64,000 nt of DNA from Blastocatellia bacterium AA13 (lineage in GTDB: Bacteria > Acidobacteriota > Blastocatellia > UBA7656), in the NCBI GenBank assembly GCA_003222245.1, contig QHVH01000028.1:21671-85670 (forward strand). The letters are read 5' to 3'. A program made the position numbers and the translations under genes. The notes under the pieces were generated by a model that saw only the letters and a list, made by a program, of their open reading frames with translations, made no database searches and was not told the origin of the DNA. Of the stretch, positions 20,113 to 29,541 are shown one piece after another; positions within the stretch are counted from its first letter, which is position 1; each line of letters begins with the position of its first letter.

Positions 20113-23100
20113 ATGAGCAAAGAAGCTGAGGCCAAATTAGAGCCATCCGTGCGGAGCGCTTCAAGGGAGCCGATAGCAATAGTGGGTATCGGATGCCGCT
20201 TCCCTGGCGTGAACGGAACAGAGGCCTTCTGGAGACTGCTCACCGAAGAGATCGACGCCATTCGCGAGGCCCCACAGGATCGCGTTGAAGTTGAGGGCAT
20301 ATATGATGCTCGTCCCGGAACACCTGGCAAAATTACCTCGCGTATGGGCGGCTTCCTCGACCGAGTCGACGAGTTCGACGCGTCGTTCTTTCATATCTCG
20401 CCTCGCGAAGCTCTGAAGATGGATCCCCAGCAGCGAAACCTTCTGGAGGTTGTTTGGGAAGCGCTTGAAGACGGTGGACAGGTTCCGGAGAAACTCAGCG
20501 GAAGCGCGACGGGCGTCTTTATTGGAGCCTGTGCTTCCGACTACGAGGATATCCAGTATTACCTTCGTTCGCGTGAAGAGATCGATCTCTACGTTTCGAC
20601 GGGAACCTCGCGGAGCGTTTTGTCCGGGCGGATCTCCTACGCGTTTGATCTGAGAGGGCCGAGCATGACAATAGACACGGCGTGCTCCTCTTCTCTGGTT
20701 GCGGTTCATCTCGCCTGTCAAAGCCTGTGGTCGAGCGAATGCAAGCTGGCGCTTGCCGGCGGAGTGAATCTGGCGCTGTTGCCCGAGCTCACGATGAGTT
20801 TCTCTCGCGCCGGGTTGATTGCTCCGGGCGGCCGCTGCCGCTTTGGAGATGCCGGCGCGGAGGGTTTCATCCGAAGCGACGGAGTCGGAGCGGTCGTGCT
20901 CAAGCCGCTGTCTCAAGCGCTGCGCGACGGCGATTCAATCTACAGCATTATTCGAGGCAGCGCGGCCAATAATGACGGCCGCGGCAGCGGGTTGCTTGCA
21001 ACGCCCAGCCGCGAAGGTCAGCAGGCGGTGTTGGAACAAGCGTATCTAAGAGCGGGCGTCTCACCGGCGGATGTTCAATACGTCGAAGCTCACGGCACGG
21101 GTACGAGCGTGGGCGATCCAATCGAGATCGAAAGCCTCGGAGCAATTCTTGGAAGGGGGCGACAGCCTGAAGATCGATGTTTGATCGGCTCGGTCAAAGG
21201 GAATATCGGGCATACCGAAGGCGCGGCCGGGATCGCCGGTCTCATCAAAGTAGCGCTCTGTCTCAAACACCGGATGATTCCTCGCAGCTTGCACTTTGAA
21301 ACACCGAATCCGAAGCTGGCGTGGAGCGATCTTCCGGTCGAGGTCTCGAGTCGTCTGGTCGAATGGCCGCGTTCGCGTCCGGCCATCGCGGGCGTAAGCG
21401 CTTTTGGCATTTCAGGCACAAACGCCCACGTAGTACTTCAGGAAGCGCCTCGACCCATCGAAGAGATGACCTCTTCAAATTCGTTATACCGGGAGATTAA
21501 TCTAATCACGCTTTCAGCTCGCACGCAGGAAGCCCTCGTCGATCTTGCGAGGTCTTATCGCGGCGTCGCCCTTAACGAAGAGGCTTCGATTCACGACATT
21601 TGTTATACAGCCGCCGTGAGGAGATCCCATCATGAGAACAGACTGGCGCTCGTGATTAGAGATCGCGAGGATCTGACGAATGCCCTGGATAGCTTTCTGA
21701 GATCCGAAGTGCGGCCCGGGATGTCGCAAGGACGGTTGGCGGCGGACACTTCTCATCGAATCGTTTTTGTCTTCTCCGGGCAGGGATCTCAATGGATAGG
21801 CATGGGCCGTCGATTGTTGGTCGAGCCTGCCTTCCGCAATGCGTTGGAGCGCTGCGATGCGGCAATCAAACAGTATGCGAACTGGTCCGTGCTTGAAGAG
21901 ATGAACGCCGATGAGTCGACTTCCAGGCTCGATCAAATAGACGTCGTGCAGCCCTGCCTGTTTGCGATTCAGGTTGCGCTTGCCGATATGTGGCGCTCAT
22001 TCGGAGTCGAACCCTATGCCGTAGTCGGCCAGAGCATGGGTGAAGTTGCCGCGGCTCACGTTGCGGGCGCGTTATCGCTGGAAGACTCGGTCAAGATCAT
22101 CTGCGGACGGAGCCTCTTGATGAAACGGCTGAGCGGAACGGGAAGCATGCTGGTTGTCGGGCTTTCTCTCGATCAGGCGCTAGCGGCGATTGAAGGCTAC
22201 GAGGCTGTGGTATCGATCGCCGTGAGCATGAGCCCGAGCTCGACGGTTCTCTCCGGCGACCGGACGGCGCTTGATGAAATCAGTCGCTTGCTTGATCGAC
22301 GTGGCGTATTCAATCAATCGGTGAAAGTCGATGTGGCTTCGCACAGTCCGATTGTCGAACCGCTGCGCAAAGATCTGCTCTCGGTATTAGCGGGCATTAA
22401 GCCGAGCGTTCCTTCTGTTCCGATCTACTCGACAGTCACGGGTTCTACTGAGCCGCCGGTGTTCGACGAACATTATTGGTTCCGAAATCTGAGAGAGCCA
22501 GTTCTGTTCTCATCCGCGATTGAACAGCTAATTCGCGCGGGGGCCGATACGTTCATTGAGCTCAGTCCTAATCCGGTGCTTTTAACTCCGATTCAACAGA
22601 CGGTAAAGCACCTTTGTCGAAGCGCCGCGGGGCTTCCATCCATGAGATGCGGCGAACACGAGCTTTCAGTAGTGCTGAGCTCACTAGGTGTTCTGTACAC
22701 GTCGGGAATCGCAGTGGATTTTGAATCGGTGTATCCGGCCGGGCGGCTGGTTCCCCTGCCTGCTTATCCGTGGCAGCGCGAGCGCTTTTGGCTGGGCCCG
22801 GAGAGCGCCGCTCGCCGTCATGAGCGGGTTGCAGGCGCAAGTTCAGAGTCGATCTGGAGATGGCGGTCCAGCATAAAGTCCGCGGCACACGATGAGACTT
22901 ACTTCTTTGAGATTGATCTGGGAGCCGAGCTTGTGCGTCGCTTGAGCGACCATCAGGTTCAGGGAGCCCCGATTCTACCGGGTGCGATTTATATCGACCT
23001 GGCGCTCTTCGCGGCTGGGAGTCTGTTTGGAAACCGCGATCTGGTCCTGGAATCGCTCGAGTTTCAAAAGGCTCTTTTTATCGAAGAAGGCGAAACCGAA

Positions 23101-25638
23101 ACGCTCCAGTTGGTGATATCGGGCGTCGACGAGGGGACATACAAATTTCAATTCCATCGAGTGCGCTCAGAAAACGAGGACGATCAGAGTCTCTATGCGC
23201 AAGGGATGCTACGCATAAGGGATCAAGCGGAGCTGCCGGAGAGCATATCAATCGACAATATCAAGAACCGGTGTTCGTTGTATCTGGATAAGTCTGACTT
23301 TTATCACCTACTCGCAAAGCAGGGCCTGGAATATGGCTCCGGCTTCCAGGGTGTGGAGCATTTTTGGAGCGGAGAATACGAAGCGCTCGGGGTCATAGCG
23401 TTGCCGGATCTTCCCGGTCTGCACGAGACGCCCCTCTTGCGGCCAACGCTGATTGATATTTCTTTTCAAATCCTGGCGGCGACTATTTCAAACCGACTCG
23501 CTGGAAACAATCCGACGACCCACCTGCCGATTGGAATTGATCGCTTCAGATTGTACGGAGACATCCAGGAAGCACGGTACAGTTTTGCATCGTTGCGCAC
23601 GGATGCCCGCGGCAGCGAGGCCGATCAAAATCTCCTGACGGGAGATGTGCTGATACTCGACAAACACGGCAATGTGATTGCCGAAGCCGCGGGAGTGAAG
23701 ATGCAGCGGCTGGCTCCCAGTGAAAGACAGGCGAGGCAAAGGCTGGGAGAACTGATCTACGAAATGGATTGGAAGCACAGCGCCCTGTCGATTAGTGAAG
23801 CAGTCGCATCCCGGCCTGATCAACGCGGCGCGTGGCTGATCTTTGCCGATCGCAAAGGTGTTGGAGAGGCATTGGCGCGTTTGCTCACCTCCCGAGGTGA
23901 GGCGTGTACAGTAGTGCTGGCAAGCGATGAGAGTCGCGTGCTTGGCCAGTCGGAGTATGAGATCGATCCGTCGAATCCAGCGGACTATCGCTTGATTTGG
24001 GAGCACGCATCGCTAGCGTTGTCTCCTCTTCGCGGCGTTGTTCATCTTTGGAGCCTGGATTCGCCGCGAGACTGTGACCTGCAGGCCATGCACGACGAGG
24101 CGTACCGGATCGGCTGCGGCAGCCTGCTGTCGCTGGTGCAGTCGGCTGCCGAGTTTTTTGACGCGACGACGTTTCGACTCTGGCTCATAACGTCGGGCGC
24201 TCAACGCGCGGGAGTCGAAAACACGCCGCTCTCCATCGCGCAATCATCACTCTGGGGGCTCGGACGAGTCATAGCCAACGAACATCCTGAGCTGCGATCC
24301 ACGTTAATCGATCTCGACAGTAATCCGACTGCCGAAGACGCCGGCCGCCTACTGACTGAGCTGTTGGAGAACGACGGCGAAACCCAAATCGCCTTACGCA
24401 GCGGCGCGCGATATGTCTGCCGGCTTGCGCGACGACCGCAAGCATCGAAAAGACCGGCGAAAGCGATTGGGCTCAGAAGCGACGGCTCTTACATCATCAC
24501 GGGCGGGCTTGGAGGGTTGGGCCTCACCGTAGCGCAGTGGATGATCGAACGAGGAGCCAGGCATCTGGTTTTGGCCGGTCGAAGCGAACCTTCGGATGCC
24601 GCGAGCGAAACCCTGGACGCGCTGAGAAAAGAAGCCGACATCCTGACGGTCAGAGCTGATATTGGCAGGCTGGGCGATGTTGCCGATCTTCTCGCGGTGA
24701 TAGATGAATCTATGCCGCCGCTTCGCGGCATAGTGCACGCGGCTGGAGTTCTCGACGACCGCATCGTGCTTCATCTGGATTCGGAGCGCTTCGAAAGGGT
24801 GACGAATCCGAAAATCCGCGGAGCCTGGAATCTGCATAGGTTGACGCTGAACAGAGAGCTGGATTTCTTTGTGCTCTTCTCGTCGGCCGCGTCGCTGCTC
24901 GGCCCGGCGGGCCAGGGCAACTACTCCGCGGCGAATGCGTTTCTAGACGGATTGGCGCATTACAGGCGCAGCCTCGGACTTCATGCACTGTCAATCGACT
25001 GGGGCCGATGGTCCGACGTGGGGCTGGCGGCGCGGCCCGATCGGACGCTGCGTCTCGAGACAAGGGGAATCAGAAGCTTCACGCCCGAGGAGGGACTGCG
25101 GGCTCTCGATTCTCTCCTGACGGAGGACTCGACTCAGGCAGGTGTGATGCCATTCGATTTCGAGCACTGGAGCGAATTCTACCCGGCCTGCCGCGAGCTG
25201 CCGTTCTTCGAATACGTAGCCGCTTCGAAGAAGATTGAATCGAATGCATCCATCCGCGTGCAGAGTAAATTAACCCGGCAGACGCTTTTGAATGCGGAAT
25301 CGGGCGGACGTCTTGAACAGGTGAAATCTTACCTTGGCGGTGAGCTGGCGTGTGTCCTTGGACTCGCTTCGACGGGTCTGAAGGCGCTCGATTTCAACCA
25401 GCCGATGAATCGGTTTGGAGTCGATTCCCTGATGGCGGTCGAGTTGAGAAACCGCATAGAAGGCGATCTGGGCGTCGTCATTCCTGTAGTGAATTTCTTG
25501 AAGGGCCTTAGTCCGGCGCAGCTTGCGAAACAGGTGCTCGACGAAGTCGAAGCGTGCGACGCACCCGCTGAATACGAAGAGTATTCAGCGTACCACCTGT
25601 TTTCGGATAATGATCAGGTAGAGGAGATCTCGCTGTGA
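20113..25638 (+). CDS. Type I polyketide synthase, KS-AT-DH-KR-ACP
   Basis: 1841 residues, one complete reducing module. KS ~19-445 has active Cys191 in DTACSSS and the EAHGTGT and KGNIGHTEGAAG histidines. AT ~550-850 has Ser641 in GQSMGE; its VASH motif near 742 and IDVVQ point to methylmalonyl- rather than malonyl-CoA (inference). DH has His947 in the HxxxGxxxxP motif and Asp1115 in LIDISFQ, both intact. KR has GGLGGLG near 1464, Tyr1604 and an LDD motif (B-type). The ACP has Ser1772 in GVDSL. There is no ER, so the product should be an alkene. The acidic C-terminal tail (DNDQVEEISL) suits docking to the TubC-type domain at the start of the next protein. The next gene overlaps by GTGA. Confidence 0.95.
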   Translation: MSKEAEAKLEPSVRSASREPIAIVGIGCRFPGVNGTEAFWRLLTEEIDAIREAPQDRVEVEGIYDARPGTPGKITSRMGGFLDRVDEFDASFFHISPREALKMDPQQRNLLEVVWEALEDGGQVPEKLSGSATGVFIGACASDYEDIQYYLRSREEIDLYVSTGTSRSVLSGRISYAFDLRGPSMTIDTACSSSLVAVHLACQSLWSSECKLALAGGVNLALLPELTMSFSRAGLIAPGGRCRFGDAGAEGFIRSDGVGAVVLKPLSQALRDGDSIYSIIRGSAANNDGRGSGLLATPSREGQQAVLEQAYLRAGVSPADVQYVEAHGTGTSVGDPIEIESLGAILGRGRQPEDRCLIGSVKGNIGHTEGAAGIAGLIKVALCLKHRMIPRSLHFETPNPKLAWSDLPVEVSSRLVEWPRSRPAIAGVSAFGISGTNAHVVLQEAPRPIEEMTSSNSLYREINLITLSARTQEALVDLARSYRGVALNEEASIHDICYTAAVRRSHHENRLALVIRDREDLTNALDSFLRSEVRPGMSQGRLAADTSHRIVFVFSGQGSQWIGMGRRLLVEPAFRNALERCDAAIKQYANWSVLEEMNADESTSRLDQIDVVQPCLFAIQVALADMWRSFGVEPYAVVGQSMGEVAAAHVAGALSLEDSVKIICGRSLLMKRLSGTGSMLVVGLSLDQALAAIEGYEAVVSIAVSMSPSSTVLSGDRTALDEISRLLDRRGVFNQSVKVDVASHSPIVEPLRKDLLSVLAGIKPSVPSVPIYSTVTGSTEPPVFDEHYWFRNLREPVLFSSAIEQLIRAGADTFIELSPNPVLLTPIQQTVKHLCRSAAGLPSMRCGEHELSVVLSSLGVLYTSGIAVDFESVYPAGRLVPLPAYPWQRERFWLGPESAARRHERVAGASSESIWRWRSSIKSAAHDETYFFEIDLGAELVRRLSDHQVQGAPILPGAIYIDLALFAAGSLFGNRDLVLESLEFQKALFIEEGETETLQLVISGVDEGTYKFQFHRVRSENEDDQSLYAQGMLRIRDQAELPESISIDNIKNRCSLYLDKSDFYHLLAKQGLEYGSGFQGVEHFWSGEYEALGVIALPDLPGLHETPLLRPTLIDISFQILAATISNRLAGNNPTTHLPIGIDRFRLYGDIQEARYSFASLRTDARGSEADQNLLTGDVLILDKHGNVIAEAAGVKMQRLAPSERQARQRLGELIYEMDWKHSALSISEAVASRPDQRGAWLIFADRKGVGEALARLLTSRGEACTVVLASDESRVLGQSEYEIDPSNPADYRLIWEHASLALSPLRGVVHLWSLDSPRDCDLQAMHDEAYRIGCGSLLSLVQSAAEFFDATTFRLWLITSGAQRAGVENTPLSIAQSSLWGLGRVIANEHPELRSTLIDLDSNPTAEDAGRLLTELLENDGETQIALRSGARYVCRLARRPQASKRPAKAIGLRSDGSYIITGGLGGLGLTVAQWMIERGARHLVLAGRSEPSDAASETLDALRKEADILTVRADIGRLGDVADLLAVIDESMPPLRGIVHAAGVLDDRIVLHLDSERFERVTNPKIRGAWNLHRLTLNRELDFFVLFSSAASLLGPAGQGNYSAANAFLDGLAHYRRSLGLHALSIDWGRWSDVGLAARPDRTLRLETRGIRSFTPEEGLRALDSLLTEDSTQAGVMPFDFEHWSEFYPACRELPFFEYVAASKKIESNASIRVQSKLTRQTLLNAESGGRLEQVKSYLGGELACVLGLASTGLKALDFNQPMNRFGVDSLMAVELRNRIEGDLGVVIPVVNFLKGLSPAQLAKQVLDEVEACDAPAEYEEYSAYHLFSDNDQVEEISL

Positions 25639-28600
25639 CAAACGGTTCGCTTGTAGATGATCTCGCGCGTCGCAATGTTCACTTGTGGACGAACGGCGAG
25701 CGCTTGATAGTTCGCGCCAAGACCGGCGTCTTGACTCCTGAGCTTCGCGCGGAGCTTTCCGGCCGCAAGGAAGAAGTCATCGCAATGCTTCGCAAGTCCT
25801 CGGACAAAACCGCGCGGCTGCCCCGCATTACTCCTCGTCCGGAAGACCGGTATCGTCCCTTTCCGCTGACCGAAGTTCAGAGGGCTTACTGGGTCGGCCG
25901 GGGCGACGCCTTTGATCTGGGCAATGTGTCATGCCACATTTATTACGAGATCGACGCTAAGGATCTCGATCTGGGCCGTTTCAATCACGCATTTCAGTTT
26001 CTGATTTATCGCCACGACATGCTTCGCGCGGTAGTGCTGCCGGACGGACGACAACGAATTCTGGAGTACGTTCCGGCTTACGAGATAAAGACAATTAATT
26101 TGCGCGAGTTGCCTGAGACCGATTCCGATTCCGTACTCGCGGACATGCGCGCCGAGATGTCCCATCAAGTACTGCCGTCCGATCAATGGCCGCTCTTCGA
26201 CATTCGCGCGACTTTGCTCGATGATGAGCGCGTCCGGATTCACTTCAGTTTCGACACGTTGATCGTCGACGTTCTGAGTCTCCAGATATTGCTCGAAGAA
26301 TGGCGCGAGCTTTATATGAATCCGAATGTGGAGCTGACTTCGCTGGACCTTTCATTCCGCGACTACGTGATGGCCGAAGAGAGCGTGCGAGCGTCCAAGG
26401 CGTTCAAGCGCTCGCAAAAATACTGGTCGAAGCGGGCGCCGACTCTTCCTTCCGGTCCGAAACTTCCTCTTGCTCTGGCTCCGAGCGCGCTGGACAAGCC
26501 TTCGTTTACAAGGCATCGCGGACAGTTGTCGCCTGAAGAGTGGGCGCTCTTGAAGAGGCGGGCCGTCTCGCGACGGATGACGTTGTCGGGATTGTTGCTT
26601 GCCGTCTTTGCCGGAGTGTTGGCGAGGTGGAGCGGGTCTCCGCGGTTCGCGATTAATGTAACGCTGCTGAACCGGCTGCCGTTGCATCCGGATGTAAATC
26701 GATTAATCGGCGATTTGACTTCGCTTCTGCCGGTCGAAATTGATGGCTCGACTGCCGATCCGTTTGAATCCTGGGCCGCCGGGGTTCAATCACAATTGAT
26801 CGACGATCTGGATCACTGTCACATGGGCAGCATCGAAATCATGCGGAACGCGGCTCGCTCTCAGGGGAAATCCGCGATCACGCTGCCGGTCGTTTTTACG
26901 AGTCTCCTAAACCAGAAAACAGAGAGCCGGCCCAAGACTCTCTGGATGGGAGAGCCGGTCTACGGGATATCGCAGACGCCTCAGGTTTGGCTCGATCATC
27001 AGGTGTTCGAAGAGGACGAGGCGCTGTTCTTCCAGTGGGACGCCGTAGAAGATCTCTTTCCTCCGGGCTTCATTAGCGACATGTTCGATACCTACCGCGG
27101 GCTTCTTTCCAAGCTTGCTCAAGATGACTCCGCGTGGTCCGCGGCGCTGGATGCATTTCCGGAATATCAGTTCGAATTAAGTAAGCCGCGCAGTACCGGC
27201 GAACGAGTATTACCGGAAGCGAGGCTGCAGGATCTTTTCGTCGAGCAGGCGAGAACACATCCTGATCAGACCGCGGTTGTATTCAACGATGTTCGAATAA
27301 GCTATCGCGAGCTTGATATCCGTTCAAATCAAATCGCTCATCAATTGAGAATATTGGGAGCGATTCGCGGCAGCGTGGTCGCGGTAGTGATGGAGAGAAG
27401 CTGGGAGCAAGCGGCTGCCGTGATCGGAGTGCTCAAAGCCGGCGCCGCTTATCTTCCCATCGATCCCAGCGTCCCGCGAGAACGCCTCTGGTATTTGCTC
27501 GAGAACGGCGGGGCCAGGATCGCTTTGACGCAGCCGAGATTGGATCGAGATCTGGAGTGGCCCGACTTCGTAAAGAGGCTGAGCCTGGGCGCGCTTCCGA
27601 TTGGAGGCGCTTACGATAATCCTTTGGAACCGGCCCAAACGGCCGATGACCTGGCGTACGTCATCTATACGTCGGGTTCGACCGGTCAACCGAAGGGCGT
27701 GATGATAACGCACCGAAGCGCCGTGAATACGATCGTCGACATCAACAGCCGCTTTGGTGTTGGAACGAATGATCGCGTGCTTGCGCTTTCGGAATTGACC
27801 TTCGACCTTTCAGTATTCGATATATTCGGCGCGCTTGCGGCCGGAGCGACGATAGTCGTACCAAATTCGGACGGCGTGCGAGATCCATCCCACTGGCTTC
27901 ACTTAGTAAGGAGGGAAGAAGTAACCATTTGGAATTCGGTTCCTGCGTTGATGGAGATGATGACAGCCTACTGTGCTTCAGATGACATCCCGCCGCTTCC
28001 GCTCCGTTTGGTTTTGATGAGCGGCGACTGGATACCGGTAAAGCTGCCGAACCTTATAAAAAGAATAGCGCCGGACGTTGAGTTGATCAGTCTGGGAGGC
28101 GCTACGGAGGCTTCGATCTGGTCGATCTTTTTTCCAATAGAACAGGTCGACGAGCGGTGGAAGAGCATTCCTTACGGGCGCCCTTTGAAGAACCAGTGGT
28201 TTTATGTTTTAAACGAGCATATGCAGTGCTGTCCGGTCTGGGTTCCCGGCGAACTCTACATCGCGGGTGACGGGTTGGCTCAAGGATATTGGCGCGATGA
28301 GCGAAAGACGTGCGAAGCTTTTGTCGTTCATCCCGTAACCGGCGAACGGTTATATAAAACGGGCGATATCGGACGCTGCTTGCCGGACGGCAATATTGAA
28401 TTCATGGGAAGACGCGACTCGCAGGTCAAGATTCAAGGATATCGTATCGAGCTTGGTGAGATCGAGGCGGCCCTCGCGCAGCACCCCGCCGTTGAATCTT
28501 GCGTCGTCAAAGCAACGGGCTCCGCCGGCGCCGGCAGACGACTTGTCGCGTTTGTCATAACTAAGGGCTATGCACCAACCGGACTGGAGATGAGCCGCTT

Positions 28601-28988
28601 CTTGCAAGAAAAACTGCCTTCCTACATGATTCCATCCGCGTTTGTTCCGCTGGACTCATTGCCGTTGACAGCCAACGGCAAGATAGATCGAGCGGCTTTG
28701 CCCGATGCTCCTTCTCCAAAGATCGATTGTGCTTCGGATCAGCGGGCGAGCACCGTGCTGGAAGAACAGATTTCGAATGTAGTCGCCGATATTTTGAGCG
28801 TTACTCAGCCCACTCGCGACGCGGATTTCTTCGAGCTGGGCGCGACTTCCCTGGAGATTGTCCGAATTGCCCGCGTGCTCGAACAAAAAATCGGCTTCGC
28901 GGGTAAGATCGCCGATCTCTTTCAAGCGCCGACCGTGGAAGGTCTGGCGAGAATTCACGAACAGAGCCGATCTCAGGTCTTGGCCTGA
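25635..28988 (+). CDS. NRPS module TubC docking-Cy-A(Cys)-T
   Basis: 1117 residues starting at a GTG that overlaps the PKS stop (GTGA), with GAGGAG 8 bases upstream. A TubC-type docking domain (~5-52) pairs with the preceding PKS. The condensation domain is of the heterocyclisation type: D207-xxxx-D212 (DTLIVD) replaces HHxxxDG. The A domain (~535-1000, YTSGSTGQPKG near 676) gives by eye the ten-residue code DLFNLSLIWK, the standard cysteine code of Cy modules. The carrier domain has Ser1072 in LGATSLEIV. The module should append cysteine to the polyketide and cyclise it to a thiazoline. No oxidase domain is fused, so oxidation to thiazole would need another enzyme. Confidence 0.94.
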   Translation: MTNGSLVDDLARRNVHLWTNGERLIVRAKTGVLTPELRAELSGRKEEVIAMLRKSSDKTARLPRITPRPEDRYRPFPLTEVQRAYWVGRGDAFDLGNVSCHIYYEIDAKDLDLGRFNHAFQFLIYRHDMLRAVVLPDGRQRILEYVPAYEIKTINLRELPETDSDSVLADMRAEMSHQVLPSDQWPLFDIRATLLDDERVRIHFSFDTLIVDVLSLQILLEEWRELYMNPNVELTSLDLSFRDYVMAEESVRASKAFKRSQKYWSKRAPTLPSGPKLPLALAPSALDKPSFTRHRGQLSPEEWALLKRRAVSRRMTLSGLLLAVFAGVLARWSGSPRFAINVTLLNRLPLHPDVNRLIGDLTSLLPVEIDGSTADPFESWAAGVQSQLIDDLDHCHMGSIEIMRNAARSQGKSAITLPVVFTSLLNQKTESRPKTLWMGEPVYGISQTPQVWLDHQVFEEDEALFFQWDAVEDLFPPGFISDMFDTYRGLLSKLAQDDSAWSAALDAFPEYQFELSKPRSTGERVLPEARLQDLFVEQARTHPDQTAVVFNDVRISYRELDIRSNQIAHQLRILGAIRGSVVAVVMERSWEQAAAVIGVLKAGAAYLPIDPSVPRERLWYLLENGGARIALTQPRLDRDLEWPDFVKRLSLGALPIGGAYDNPLEPAQTADDLAYVIYTSGSTGQPKGVMITHRSAVNTIVDINSRFGVGTNDRVLALSELTFDLSVFDIFGALAAGATIVVPNSDGVRDPSHWLHLVRREEVTIWNSVPALMEMMTAYCASDDIPPLPLRLVLMSGDWIPVKLPNLIKRIAPDVELISLGGATEASIWSIFFPIEQVDERWKSIPYGRPLKNQWFYVLNEHMQCCPVWVPGELYIAGDGLAQGYWRDERKTCEAFVVHPVTGERLYKTGDIGRCLPDGNIEFMGRRDSQVKIQGYRIELGEIEAALAQHPAVESCVVKATGSAGAGRRLVAFVITKGYAPTGLEMSRFLQEKLPSYMIPSAFVPLDSLPLTANGKIDRAALPDAPSPKIDCASDQRASTVLEEQISNVVADILSVTQPTRDADFFELGATSLEIVRIARVLEQKIGFAGKIADLFQAPTVEGLARIHEQSRSQVLA

Positions 28989-29006
28989 CAACGGAAAAAT
29001 AATCGT

Positions 29007-29534
29007 ATGTCACAGTCGAATGAAAAAAAACAACCTTTCGCTCCGCCCCGAACACCCGCCGAAGAGCTCATAACGGAAATCTATGGTTCTTTGCTGGGCA
29101 TAGAGGACGTGAGCGTTTTCGATAGCTTTTGCGATTTGGGAGGGGGGGCCGATCACGCGACAAATCTGGCGGTACGTCTAAGCGAGGTCTTTCGAGTTGA
29201 AGTAGCCCCGAGCGAAGTGATCGCAGCGCCGACCGTCGATCGGCTGGTGACCACGCTGGCGCGCAAATGGGGCGGCCGCGAAATCGTGGATGAGATTGCG
29301 TGGACCTTTATGCAGGTGGATCAACTCTCCGATCTGGAGGCCGACTCGATGCTGCGGAGCGAAGCCGATTACGAGCTTGCGATAGAGCACGGCGCGGGCC
29401 GTTCGGAGTGGAGCGGGATTGAGGCCTCCGTTAAAAGGCGTCGACTGGTTGAGCTCTTGTTGGAGAAAACAGGAATCACGCTGGAGATGAGAGAAAGTCT
29501 GGCCGGTGGCGAATCCGAGCTGCCTGATTCGTAA
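29007..29534 (+). CDS. Stand-alone carrier-protein-like protein lacking the phosphopantetheine serine
   Basis: 175 residues. Residues ~16-85 align without gaps to an NRPS carrier domain (AEELITEIYGSLLGIEDVSVFDSFCDLGG...ATNLAVRLSEVFRVEV...APTVDRLV). The canonical LGGHSLLATQL reads LGGGADHATNL, putting Ala48 where the 4'-phosphopantetheine serine should be. It therefore cannot carry a substrate in the usual way. The second half (~95-175) is acidic and helical; its QLSDLEADSML resembles the tail that follows the last carrier domain in many NRPSs. It begins 18 bp after the cysteine module with a weak ribosome binding site and converges on the regulator gene (7 bp apart). Role unknown: docking, scaffolding, or a decayed module fragment. 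Confidence 0.8.
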   Translation: MSQSNEKKQPFAPPRTPAEELITEIYGSLLGIEDVSVFDSFCDLGGGADHATNLAVRLSEVFRVEVAPSEVIAAPTVDRLVTTLARKWGGREIVDEIAWTFMQVDQLSDLEADSMLRSEADYELAIEHGAGRSEWSGIEASVKRRRLVELLLEKTGITLEMRESLAGGESELPDS

Positions 29535-29541
29535 AGCTGTC

